Notes under the pieces: generated by a model
Told to the model about the DNA's origin: nothing
The model's database searches: none
The model's input: the letters and a program-made list of their open reading frames with translations, nothing else
Made by a program: the position numbers and the translations under genes
Part shown: in pieces, positions 36,839 to 49,893 of the stretch
Position numbering within the stretch: the first letter of the stretch is position 1
Layout of the letters: each line of letters begins with the position of its first letter
Assembly (NCBI RefSeq): GCF_000801105.2
Contig: NC_079516.1
Location: 50,327,265-50,391,264 of the forward strand
Reading direction: 5' to 3'
Source: Raphanus sativus
Taxonomy: Eukaryota; Streptophyta; Magnoliopsida; Brassicales; Brassicaceae
DNA: 64,000 bases

Positions 36839-38853
36839 TTACCGTCCTTTGCCACTAACATTATCATTCTCGTCCACCATAGATTTTGCCTGAGCATGCG
36901 GGGCCATCTCCATCTCAGTCTCCAACGCTTTTTCTCTAAACCTTTTGTAGATATCACTCTTGTAAAACTTCTTGGTCCGGACCACCAAAACCATAGAGAC
37001 CAACACACCAAACAAAGTTACCACGGTAATTATAATAAATGACAACTTAAAACAAGCTGTGCCCATGCAGCTAAGATCTTGCCCCTCTTTTCTCAATACC
37101 CCTAATGCTTTATGTTGCTTCTCCGCCTCCTTGTCGTACAAATAACCAGCGACCCGAACGTTTAGCAAATAAGCCCCGATCGGGCTAGCGACCGACCCAA
37201 AGTTAATCAAAGTAGAGTAGTACTTAAGCCCAAAAACCTCGGAGATTATAGCAAATAGGAGCGGCCATTGCGCACCAAAACAAAACCCTATGATGACTGA
37301 TGCAACGTAGAGTCCACCAGGGACGTTAAAAGCGATTAGGAGGTGACCGGTGCATGAGAAGAGGAGGACCATTGTGAGCATTATAGGTCTTGGGAACTTG
37401 TACTTGATCAAGAAGATCTCCGAGACCACACCTGAAGTCACACGACCGAAGTAGTTCCATATGCTTACGAGTGACACAAACGTGCTTACGCTTCTCTTTG
37501 GATAGCCCAATGAGCCACCTATCTGAGCCAAGTTGTCTATCGCAGTCAACGTCCCTCCCGCACTACATACGGTCGCTAAGAATAATATCAACATGTCGAG
37601 GCTAAACAACGCTTGCAAGATCGTATAGTCATCTCCTCTCTCCGGTGGACTAAATATAGTCGTCCAACACGACGCCGTTTTAACCCTCTTCACTTCCCTT
37701 GACCTTTCATTATCATCTTTGACCACTAATGAATCTAAGCTCGCTTTCTCCGTGACGATATTGATTGGTGCTGGATCATTTAAGGTGACTTGTTTATCTT
37801 TCCAGAGCTTCTTTTCTTCCATGACGACGACTATGATCGGCAAAAGTAGCAAGACGATCACCACCGCGGCGCTGCCTCCATACTCACTCCTTGTAAAGCC
37901 GGAGAGTTTGTCGGTGATGATGACCACCATGAGAAACGCCGCTAGCCCAAACGATATGTAGAGGAAGTTATAAAACACCTTTAGCTCATTGGTCTGTCTC
38001 ACCACTCTCATGTTCCTTACCGTCCTCAAGAAAGCAAACGAGATTGCTGCAGGTAACCAACCTGCATATATATATACAATAATAATTCATATACTTAATC
38101 TTGTTTTCAATCCAAGATTTTATTGATTAGTAAAAAAAAGCCAATAATAAATGTTTTCCTCTTTTCTTGAGTTCATACTCTATCCTATAAACTAATCAAG
38201 ATTCATAAAATATGAACATTGACCTCTGTTAACGAAAAAAAAAAAACACTAACCTCTGTTTTTCTCAGTTTCTTGTCATTAACTATATAGTTTTCATCAG
38301 TTTATTTAAATTTTTACTTACCAATCATCAATATTAGAGATTTGGTGTCGTCACCATAAAGGGCATGGTAGAGCTGTGTAATAATAGCGCCACTAAGACC
38401 AACATATCCCTTGAGAATCCCCAAGACAACACCACGTGACTCCGGGAAGTTCATAACACACGTGACGATGGATCCGGTATTAGCGAACGACTGTGAGTTA
38501 GCTCCAACGCAGATGTAGAGACACATGTGCCAAACTTGAGGCTTGGGGATCCGTTTTGTAACGGCAAGCCAGATCATGAAATAGCCGAAGAAGTTAAGTA
38601 TAGCTCCGACCATGAGAGTGAACCAAGGAGGAGTCACCTCGTTGAGTAGACCCGCGAGGATACCGACGTTGGCTCCTAGATCTTTGAAGAAACCGAGGAG
38701 GTTGAGAGTGGTTTGGTCATAGCCTAAGGTTGTCTTGATGTCACTCGAGTAGAGGCTGAACATGTAAGTGGCTCCAGCCGCCGACATGATTAAGATACTT
38801 GCGAAGAACATAAACCATCTTCCTTTCAGGATTTGGATGGCTAGGCTCTTCAT
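36839..38853 (-). CDS. Nodulin-like major facilitator superfamily transporter
   Basis: Two exons (38853-38322 and 38061-36839) join in frame to 584 residues. The first reads [20 protein letters not shown], the usual start of plant Nodulin-like/MFS proteins, with the motif [20 protein letters not shown] that is typical of this family. Many hydrophobic helices follow, for example LLFLATVC-like and [20 protein letters not shown] stretches. A hydrophilic loop of about 70 residues lies mid-protein (after [14 protein letters not shown]). Likely a plasma or internal membrane transporter of unknown substrate. It resembles At2g39210. A 117-bp GA run lies 116 bp upstream of the start codon, probably in the promoter or 5' leader. 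Confidence 0.92.
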
Positions 38854-38966
38854 TTTATGTTTCTTGTTTCTTGATTTTGGTACTATCAGAGAAGTATGTG
38901 TTCGAGAGGGATGTTTTTAACGTGGTGTTTTGGTTGGTATATATGTAGCCACGAAGTGTGTGTGAA

Positions 38967-39836
<870 letters not shown>

Positions 39837-39845
39837 GTAGTATTA

Positions 39846-40469
39846 GGGCTGGGCATAAAACCCGTAACCCGAAATCCGGACCGAACCCGAACCGAAAAAC
39901 CCGATCCGAACCGAATCCGAATTCTAAAAAATATCCGAATGGATCTTGTAGGGTGTTACAAAACATATCCGAACCCGAAGTGTTATTAACCGAACCCGAA
40001 TGAATAATCCGAAAAACCCGAAAACCCGAAAAACCCGAAAAATATCCGAACAAACCGATCCGAATGTCCGAATTAATATATAATATAAATATTTAAAACA
40101 TAAATATGTACTTCAAATATTCAATTTCATGTTTATTTCAACATGATATCTAACAATAAGTATCTAATTTTTTTTAAAAAATATCTTAAATACTCCATTA
40201 TATATAAATAAGTATATATTTTTATATTTTTCTATTGAATTTTAGATTTTACTTAGGGTATATCCGAACCGATCTGATATAACTCGAATCCGAATGATAT
40301 ATGGTTACTTCGGGTATTAATCGAACCGAACCGAAACCGATGTGTTATATCCGAACCCGAACCGAACTTGTAGATTTACTAGAATGGGACCTAGAAGGTG
40401 TTACAAAATAGAACCGAAATCCGAAAAACCCGAACCGAACCCGAATGGGTACCCGAACGCCCAGGCCTA
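39846..40469. mobile_element. Non-autonomous element built of CCGAAC-type motifs, with 9-10 bp target duplication
   Basis: About 625 bp. Left end GGGCTGGGCATAAAACCCG; right end, reverse-complemented, CTAGGCCTGGGCGTTCGGG. Both margins are dense in ACCCGAA/CCGAACC repeats around an A/T core. The direct duplication GGTAGTATTA lies at 39836-39845 and 40470-40479. A 9-10 bp duplication fits a Mutator-like (MULE) element. Open frames here (NPNRKTRSEPNPN-like) are by-products of the repeats. Confidence 0.65.
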
Positions 40470-41024
40470 GGTAGTATTATCTCTTTGGACTATATATTTG
40501 ACAACATTCATATTGACTAGAGTATTTTTCCAGTAAACATAGTAAACAGAAGTTGAGTAATATCGGTCTCTTGAGTCCTGAAACCGTTAAAGAAGACGTG
40601 CTGCTTTATACATAACGTTCCCTGCACCATGACTTCGGTCCATGCACACGCACAAGAAGGACAACACTTTTTTTATTGGCCGTGTAGCCGTTCCAATTTG
40701 GACCAACAAAGTAATTACAAAAGAATCAAGAAAACGACTTCTTCAGCGAAGCCCCCAATGAGTACGATTTCATAACAGCTTTGTGAAACGTTATATTCAT
40801 CACGCTCCCAAGTTCACATCTCTGAGCTTACGTTACATCAAATTATTACGAAAAGATATCTTGTCTCCAATCATATTGAGCAAAAATCACACACCTTTTA
40901 GGATAATACTACTAGAATGGACGAGAATGAAACCTTTTCGAAGAAGATGTTTCGCTTTCTTCTCGGAACTCAAAAGTCAAAACATTAATCTATACAAATT
41001 AAGAAAAGAAGATGAATAATATAT

Positions 41025-42828
41025 TCAAAACATGCAATCAATATCCTTGAAGATCGTCTTCTGAACAGTTCTTCTGTCGCTTGATTGCTTGAACGCTACA
41101 GTGGGAGCGATTCTGCAACTCCTTCTCTGGTGTTCGAGCACAAGCTCACCGGCTAACCAATCCAGCTTCTGGAAATTACTTTCTTCACTGATTTTTTTAC
41201 CACCAAACATAACCGATTCCAGGTTCTTTTGCTTCAACATCTCTTCAGCAACTCCCACAAGCATATTCACATTGCTTGAACTAGCGTCCATGTCTATATT
41301 TGGTCTACACGGACCAAAGCTTGACCCATCCGCCTATTAATGTCACACAAATAGTGAAACTAGTAGTAATATCAAGATTCAACTTTCATGATCAGTATAA
41401 AGCATTCACGATTCTTGATCAGATTCAAGGTTTTTAGTATCACATTTTGGCCATAACGCAATGTTGCTAAGATTTTGAAAGTTATAGATAATTTAGCAAG
41501 AATTTTAATTATTTTTCTTTAACAATTTTGGAAACTAAACTAAAGTAAACTATTTTTTTTCCAATTTGGAAACCGTATACTAATGTTTCATTTGGCTATG
41601 CCCAATACCGATTAGCAACCAGAGCATTATCAATGACATTCATTACAAAAACCACATAAGCTTTTACCTGAATACGGACATAGTTACTCCTCCTCCACTG
41701 ACCAAACGCCATGGAAACCGCCTGGTCCACGGTATCAGCTGCACTGTCAGCAGATATCCGAACCGCGGGTCGAGCCCATTGCTTAGCCTTCCACTTCATA
41801 ACCTTATCACATTCATACTTAACATCCACCAACTGTCCCGTACCAAGAGACAACACAAGCAGATCTTCAACGCCTCTAACGAACGGAAACTCTTCCTTGT
41901 TATGCAGCACGTGAGTGATCGCAGCAGCCGTAGGATTACTCATCGCCAATCCACCATCGACCGCAACGCACCGTGTTTTACCATCCACCGATCTCATCTC
42001 CACAGGCTCGAACACTCCCGGCTCGGCCCACGTGGCTCTACAAACCTCCCGCAGCTTGAAATCGTAGCCGTCCTTTTCCAATGCGTCGGCGCGCGAGAAA
42101 AGGAACGGCGCGGAGCTCGTGAGGTCGTAGCAAGGAATCAGAACCGGTTTAAGCGTGTCCTTGAGCGTCAGCTCAGCGAACGACTCCATCGATTTCTCTA
42201 GCTTCTTGGAACCACCCGACCCGGTTTTCATCACCCGGTTTAGTATCCTCCCGGTTCCAGACGTTGGTTTATATAATCTCTTCCCGTTATTCACTAGGAA
42301 CCTCCACGTGTCATCCGCGTTAAAGATCGGACGGTCACCGTCGCTCGAAGCGAAAAGCATCGCCGTGAAAACCCCACCGATGCCTGAACCGGAAGCGACG
42401 TCGAAGTAGTCGGCGATTCTGGCGTTCGGGTCACCCGACTTCGTTTTCAACGCTTGCTCCAGATAAGCCAGAGCCTTCCCGGGTATTATCCCTCTCATCC
42501 CGCCGCCGCCGTCGATGCTCAAAACACAGACTTTACCTCTCTGGTTCTTGACTGACCCCGAAACGACGCCGTTCATAACCGTCGGTGGTGACGTTTCCTC
42601 CTCTGGGCTCATGAGCTTCGGGGGGTCATCATTGTACCCGAAAAGGAACTTGCTTTCAAGAATGGAGAAAATCTCGTAGCTGAGCTTATCGGTATCGATG
42701 CTCGGTTCCTGCATCTCGGTCGCCGCTGCTGCCACTTCGCCGTTGCTCTGTTTTATTAAATGATGCTTAACGGTGGCCGACGGAGATCTTCCTATGGGAT
42801 CAGCTGGTTTGTTGTGTACTCTTTGCAT
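41025..42828 (-). CDS. PLP6: Patatin-like protein, PLP6 / group III pPLA
   Basis: Two exons (42828-41668 and 41333-41025) join to 489 residues. Group III patatin-related lipid acyl hydrolases act on membrane phospho- and galactolipids. The glycine-rich oxyanion motif SIDGGGMRGIIPG is near residue 105. The catalytic GxSxG of patatins is replaced by SGSGIGG: the serine position holds Gly, as expected of group III. The partner aspartate motif is VDGGLAMSNPT. The C-terminal part includes RPNIDMDASSSNVNMLVGVA and EELVLEHQRR-like sequence. The start MQRVHNKPADPIGRSPSA is the first ATG of the open frame. It resembles At2g39220. The end FKDIDCMF differs from what I recall of the Arabidopsis tail. Confidence 0.92.
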
Positions 42829-43991
42829 CGTGATAAAAAACAGAGTATTTAATAAAGAATCTATTACACACTCTCTCTAGGCATTATCGACAAGACAGAA
42901 CCCTAAATACAAATCTAATGTGTCATAAGAAACACGAGAACAGAGAGTATGAACAGTCTCCGTCGTAACAGTTCTTACAGAAGGGAGATGACAAAGTGAA
43001 GTAAAGAGTAAAGACCAATACTTTTCTTCTTCTTCTTCTTCTTGTCTCTGTCTCTCTTTATGGGAGAATGATTCTATCTAAAATACGCCTTGTGAAGACA
43101 AAAAGAGTTAAAAAAATGACGGAGTGAAGTAGTAAGCAAGAACGCAGAACCTGCAAAGGATCTATTTTTATACTCTTGATTCTTGAATATCTCTCACCAC
43201 GCGTGACTTTTTTGTTACATAGGAATTTAACAAAGGAATGAACCATAAATAATAAAGAACGCGAACTGCAGTTGCATACGTACGTATTATAATGTTTTTT
43301 CTTTTTTTAAGGTTCCGTGAGAACAATTTAAATGTATTATTATGTTTGTGTACCTGCGTACGTTAATGTTTTTTAAGTTTCCGGGGGAATAATTTAAATG
43401 TATTATTATGTTCGTGTACCTGCCAAATATTCCAAAAAATTTAGAATTTGATGTGTGTGTTTTTGCTGAAAAGTCATTCTATAATCATGTAATATGGTGG
43501 GGATAAGGACGATAAGGTGGTTGTTAACTTGTTACATATTAATACAAAGACCAATAATACATATAGTTTCTTCTATCATGATTAATTAAAATGATTTATT
43601 TATATACTTAAAAGAGAGAATTAATATACCAATAGTGTGCATGTTATACACCTCCTGCTATTCAAGAAGAAAATTTTCAGTAAACCTTGACCAAATTCTA
43701 TACACAGAAGTTAGTAATTACGGTAAACGATATTTGCCTCTGATTGAGATGATCAAAGCCAATGATGCCGCTACATATATGTGCTCACAGTCCGTCAGTA
43801 TCAACTCAAATGGACCGGAGGAATTCCAAAAAACAACCAATGTGAAAAAAATTCCAAAAGACATAAAACAGTATGGCTTTTACCTTCAAATGCGTAACAC
43901 ATTCATTATATGTGCAGTAGGTAGGGTCCCAAAGCTACAGACAACAACAAAGTTTCCAAAGCTAGAGACAATAATAACCAAAGAGTAAGAC
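42829..43991. other. Upstream region of PLP6 and spacer
   Basis: Contains a CTT trinucleotide run at 43024-43044, probably in the PLP6 leader. A short direct repeat (AATTTAAATGTATTATTATG) lies at about 43325 and 43391. An unsupported 117-codon frame at 43635-43988 is discussed under rejected items. Confidence 0.4.
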
Positions 43992-44810
43992 CAAGACTTA
44001 GGTTTACCCCCTATGGTGAACCTTTAAATTCACCACTCCCTTTAAATCCAATCAAAATACCATGTAGATAATTAAATAAAAAATATTAAATTATAAAAAA
44101 ACAGTTTAAAAAGGAAATAACGTTAATTTTAATAACGTTAACTAAATACTAAACCCTAAATTTAAATTCTAAAGCAAAACCTATACCCTAAACCTAAATC
44201 TTATACCCTAAATCCAAACTATATATCCAAAACTCAAATTCTAAACCCTAAATCCAAACGCTATACCTAAACCTATTATATATCCTATACCCTAAACCCA
44301 AATCCTATACCCTAAACCCAAACTATATACCCTAAACCCAAACCATATACCCTAAACCCAAATCTTATTCCCTAAACCCAAATCGTAAATCCTAAAGCCA
44401 AATTCTTAAGTTTAGGGTTTGGGTTTAAAGTGTAGAATTTAGGTTTAAGATATACGTTTTGAGTTTAGGGTATAGGATTTGGGTTTAGGGTATAGGATAT
44501 ATGATCGATTTAGAGTATAGGGTTTGTATTTAAGGTTTATGGTTTGGGTTTAAAATTTAGAATTTGAGTTTAGGGTATATGATTTGGGTTTAGGGTATAA
44601 ATTTTGGGTTTAGGGTATATACTTGGGTTTAGAATTTATGATTTAGGGTTTAGGGTTTAGTTTGCATCATTAAAATTGACTTTATTTTTCTTTTTAACTA
44701 TTTTTTAATAATTTAATATTTTTTATTTAATTATCTACATGACATTTTGATTAGATTTAAGGGGAGTGGTGAATTTAAAGGTTCACCATAGGGGGTGAAC
44801 CTAAGTCTTG
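43992..44810. mobile_element. Foldback element of degenerate telomere-like repeats (819 bp palindrome)
   Basis: The left arm starts CAAGACTTAGGTTTACCCCC. The right arm, reverse-complemented, starts CAAGACTTAGGTTCACCCCC, and the match continues through GGTGAACCTTTAAATTCACC. The left arm inside is rich in CCCTAAA variants, the right arm in TTTAGGG variants, meeting at CTTAAG near 44405. No gene, and no clear target duplication. Confidence 0.85.
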
Positions 44811-47800
44811 TCCAAAATGCATAGTACTTGATACGTTGCCTAGAACTCTTCTTATTAGTGGATCACATGTGGTATGATTTGGTCATATCATATCTCAAAT
44901 TAAATTCACCACTCTGTTATTAAGCTATCTGGACAGTGACAATTAATTAAGGTCAATCACGAGCTCTAATAACTGTGATCTCAGTCACTTGACAATCAAA
45001 GGAAATCATCTATATTATGGATATCAATCCCTTTGATTGTGTAATTTGTATTTACTCTATACTTCTTTTAATATCTAACCGTGATCTCATAGTTTAAATA
45101 AGCAGGTTTGTGCATCCAGCATGCATTTTTTTGGTCAGATGAACACAAACCTTCATTTTTCGTTTCTGATTTCAGTCCAAAAACAACAAAAGCCTAATCC
45201 ATATGAATCTAATACCATGATAAAATTTGGCTTGATTTTTTTTTGTCTCTTTGAATTCTACGACTTCTTCTTGTCCTTATTATTTCAACTTCAGTACATA
45301 GATATGATCTTAATATTCAAACCTACTCTAAGGGATCAACTTATGTTCTGACTCCCAATAATATGAATAAGCTTCAAGATATCAACAAAGTCCTTGCCAA
45401 CGTCAATGGTCCTATGTTATAACACATATAAATAACTTAATTAATATCCATAACTTGGTTCCATATCTACCCCAAAAGTAAAAAAACACAAATTTCTGCC
45501 ATCGATCACGCGAAAAGAATATGAAGCACAATGATAAAGACATGTTTAGTGGTGTAATAGGACTCTTGTCGCAACAAGAATCTAGTGTAGAATTGATTCA
45601 CATGAATTGATTATTGTTCACTAACGTAAGAATAATATATAATAATTAATGGTACAATTAATTATTGTAGATTTCATTATCAGTTATCTACCATTGTATA
45701 ACTGTATGTTCTTACGTTAGTGAACTATATAAACAATTCATAATCAAAAGGATAATATTATTAAGAAATTTAACAACAATGGTAGTGATCCCTATAGTTA
45801 TACGGTAGGTAAGAAATAGTGAGCATTGAAACAAAGTTGGTGAGATTGGGCACCGACGGGGGTAGAGGTCGACGTCACTTTTGGTCCCCGTAATCACCGC
45901 TCTTTCTTTTGTTCTTACACAAATCCGAACTGTTGATGTTAAGAAAGCTTTTTGAGTCTTTTTTTGTTCTTTTGTTCCGCATTTGTCGCTGCTCTCGTGA
46001 CTACACTTTTGACTTCTTTGCAACAAATTTTACTCTCTTATTTTTGTTTTTTACCATAATTTAACAAGTGTGTGCTTAGCTATCCCGTGATACTTGATCC
46101 GTTTCATGTTTGATACGTAGCAACTACATGACAAAAACGCAAGACTGAATGCCATCTCTTATTGTTATTGGCCTTCTTGACTTCTTCTAACAAGACCCAA
46201 AGAGTCAAGTTGGGGTAATATGCTTCCGACCAGAATCGACAGCTTTGAAACCAGAAGGACGAAGAAGTAACTTAATGGACACTGGAGTGATAAAAATTAA
46301 TCTGACGAACACAAAAGAGCCAAAAGCTGTAGTACTACTAGTAAACCTTTTTTGTCCATAATAGTAACCCAACTATGTTTTCATTTTCTTGATAGTAACC
46401 TTTTAAAGATTTTTTTTTATTGAGTTTCATGTTTTATGTTTTCAAAACATCTCTATCGAATGCATGTGTTAATGTGTTGAGCATTTGTACCTTCAAACAA
46501 CTCAACTGAATACAAGACGAGAAGGTACAATTTTGAACTTGCAAAGTTCTCCAATAAACCTGATGTTGTTTCCATTTTTCATCTGGTCCTAGTCCTACTG
46601 CACAAATTGAATTTGCAACTCCTTCAGATAGTATATATCAAATCCAAAATAACTGTTCATAATGGAATATTGAAAGTATAATTAAGCACTTAAAACAAGG
46701 TATGTTGGTTTCTCCAAATGGCAAAATCTGCAAGCACGAAATTTTTCAACAAGCAAAGCATGTTACTCTGAGATAGACAGTTAAGCTACGCACGTTTTCA
46801 CATATTGGAAACCAGCCCAAGCCCATGGAGAAACCAACAATGATATGGAGGTCCAAGAGTCCTCAGCTCACCAGCTCGACAACACACGCAGAACATGTGA
46901 CTGACTAGCTGCACAGACAAAGAAGACAAAACCGGTCAACAACAGAAAGACAGAGCTGGGATCCATAAAAGCAAAAGCAACCTCAACAACAGCTCAGCAA
47001 ATGGCTAATAGATTTGCTATCCTAGAGGATGAAGCGGCTTAGATCATTAAACCTAGGATGCTTCATCTTTTATCACTGCTCTGCTTTTTATCACATTGTA
47101 AATGTGTTCCTATGAGAGAAAGAGTGAGAATATAAAGTAGTATGCCATTCAGTGATAGATAATTTTATCTTTTGCATTTGCAGCTTGCTTATTTGATTTA
47201 GGCTCTGCTTTCTCCAACGAGACTGCTTGAACAAATGCCTTCGAGAAACAATGCATTGAACATAAAAATGATGAAGATGTTACTATACAACATAGTAGAA
47301 GATGTTATTCTAGTACTGATGATGTCTTTCATATGTTCAGAACTGGTGAGGTCCTTTGATAATACTGATGAAGATGTTACTATCTTCTATTACTCCAACA
47401 TAGTAGAGCTCCAGAAGAAGTTATAGGGTACTGCGCTTTTTCGTGGCCTTTGAGTTTCTGTCTGCATCTAATTCATCCATAGAAAGAAAGACTTTCAAGA
47501 GAAAACTCTTTGTACACCTCTGATGAAGTAATGATCATATCTGTCAGAAAACATGAATAAGGCAGAAAGAGAAGGTATCAAATACTGAAAGAGAGCAGAG
47601 AGACACAAGAGCAAAGCAGATACAGAGGATAACAAGAATTAGGAAACAGAGGCCACACTGATCAGCTAGCTGCTTGTATATCTGAGCCCTTCGCGCTGCT
47701 CCTCGTTAATCTGCTTTTAACTTCTTAATAACTGCTGTATTGTGCTTGATGCTAGAATCCAGAGTCCTAAGATACGCTGTATCTGCAACAGGGAGGACTC

Positions 47801-48150
47801 AAAAGTCTCAGCAGCAACTCAAACTAGAGACTCCAAACCAGAATCATACGAAGCCGTTCGCTGCCAAAGACTACGGCATAAAGACATGACACGTGAGTTC
47901 CAAAACAAAAAAAAAAAGAAAAGAAAAAAGACATGACACGTTTTTTATTAGATGATCGTAGAAGAACTCAACTGTTAGATGATCAATATAGAGAGTGACA
48001 TAAAGACATGACATGTTTTAAGTCACGAGTCAATAATTAATTAAATAAAAAAAATGAAAACTTTACATTTTTCTCCGATCCTCAAAAGCCTCTCTCTGAC
48101 CTTGGAATGCACACAAACCATCAAATTCATTCACCTTTGTTCTCCTCCTC
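44811..48150. other. Long spacer with transposon relics
   Basis: No supported gene. 46780-47920 is GC-richer and holds short pieces such as MANRFAILEDEAA-stop at 47000-47041, which may be a LINE or gag-like relic; this is a weak guess. A short inverted repeat pair is listed separately at 45616-45725. The end (about 48050-48150) is the adenylate kinase leader. Confidence 0.35.
45616..45725. repeat. 110-bp unit with perfect 17-bp inverted termini
   Basis: GTTCACTAACGTAAGAA at 45616-45632 and its exact reverse complement at 45709-45725, with an A/T-rich 76-bp middle. It may be a tiny MITE or a hairpin. The flanks show no clear duplication. Confidence 0.75.
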
Positions 48151-49428
48151 ATGGCGGTTTCTCACCGTCTCTTCAGGCTGTTCTCGCCGTTGACGGCGGA
48201 AAAGAATAATCTTTCTTCTTTATTGATCAGGTCTCTGTCTTCTTCTTCTTCTTCTTCATCGTCTTCTTCTTCGCATGGGCCATCGCTGGATCCTGAGATC
48301 GATATCAAGGAAGCTGCGGCGGAGCTGGAAAAGTCTTCCTCTCCCTCTCCGACTCCGTCCAAAGGTAGAAACTTTCACTGGGTGTTTCTTGGATGTCCCG
48401 GTGTTGGTAAAGGCACCTACGCCTCTCGTCTCTCTACCCTCCTCGGCGTTCCTCATATCGCCACCGGTGATCTCGTACGCGAAGAGCTTTCCTCCTCTGG
48501 TCTCCTCTCCTCTCAGGTTTAAACCTATAATTTCAAATTTAGGATCTTTTGGTTATGTTGTCAATAGATTCTATGATCCTGAGGATGTGTCTGAATAATC
48601 TAGAAACATAATCTTTGTTTGTTGTGTCTTGTCTGCTGAGAAAAACAGTGTTTTACATTTTTGTCTGAATTGGTTTGTAGCTAAAGGAGCTTGTTAACCA
48701 TGGCAAATTGGTTCCTGATGAATTCATTATAAGCTTGTTATCAAAGCGTCTCGAAGCTGGCAAGAAGAAGGGTGAATCTGGTTACATTCTTGATGGTTTT
48801 CCAAGAACCGTGACACAAGCCGTGAGAGCAGTTCTCTTCAATTTAAGACATATCTTGCAGGAGCTCTGCTTTTAAAAGCCCCTTGACATCATCCTCATCC
48901 TGTGTGTGTCTTGTAGGAAATACTGGAGGGAGTAATTAATGTGGATCTAGTGATCAACCTGAAGCTAAAGGAAGAGGCACTAGTTGCGAAATGTCTAGGG
49001 AGAAGGATTTGCAGCGAGTGTGGTGCAAACTATAACGTTGCATGCATTGATATCAAAGGTGGTGATGATGATTCTGGTCCTAGAATGTATATGCCTCCGC
49101 TTCTTCCTCCACCAAACTGTGAATCTAAGCTTATAACCCGAGCTGATGACACTGAAGAAGTTGTCAAGGAAAGACTCAGGGTTTACCACAAAATGGTGTG
49201 TTGTTTCTCTTTTCTCTCCACCTTCATAGAATGAATGACCAATGTTTTATATATCATAGAGTTAAACAAGGTTGGTCCTTTTGTACACAGACTCAACCAG
49301 TGGAGGAGTTCTACAGGAAGCGTGGGAAGCTGCTTGAGTTTGAATTACCAGGTGGAATCCCACAGTCATGGCCGAAACTACTTAGGGCGTTACACCTTGA
49401 AGATGATAAACAGTCTGCAATAGCCTAG
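48151..49428 (+). CDS. Organellar adenylate kinase
   Basis: Catalyses ATP + AMP to 2 ADP. Four exons (48151-48516, 48681-48821, 48917-49195 and 49291-49428) join to 307 residues. The N-terminal 60 residues are Ser/Arg rich ([20 protein letters not shown]), like a plastid or mitochondrial presequence. P-loop [17 protein letters not shown]-binding region [24 protein letters not shown]; lid region [20 protein letters not shown], with the Cys pair of Zn-type lids in part; then [15 protein letters not shown]. It resembles At2g39270, a probable organellar adenylate kinase. Downstream, a convergent coiled-coil gene ends at 49894. Confidence 0.92.
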
Positions 49429-49893
49429 TCTCTCTATATCTCCACAACCTTTTTCCTACATTCTTTGCTCGAGCAAATCCTCCTCGTGCATATGCTTAAA
49501 ATAGTTAATAAAAGAGATACATGTCCCTATTATTTTTACATCACAACTAATGCATACATTATATAGTGAAGTTTCTTTTTTTGTTTGGATTCTAGTCGTT
49601 GACAATAATATTCTTTTACTCTGAAATCTGAACCAATGCTCATCTTTCGCAATGTTCACTGAGAAGTACAAAAAGGTATACGAAGTATTGGGACGCAACT
49701 TACAAGTGTATTGCTTGAACAAGCTTGAACTCTCTTCTTTCATCAAGAAATAAATCAAACACGGATCCGAAAAACAAAACCATACATGTTGATGTGGACT
49801 AAGGAAAACGTTGTTGATCAACGCCTCTTAAATATCTTGCTCGATCATGGTGAGCGCTTTTAGTCCTGACGGTTGAACCTGAAGCAGCTTTGG

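Noticed and set aside
43635..43988. Open frame of 117 codons on the plus strand
   Set aside because: No recognisable family, A/T-rich composition like the surroundings, and it abuts a foldback element. Not supported as a gene.
44160..44660. Interstitial telomere
   Set aside because: The repeats are degenerate, of both orientations and arranged as a palindrome inside a bounded element, not a telomeric array.
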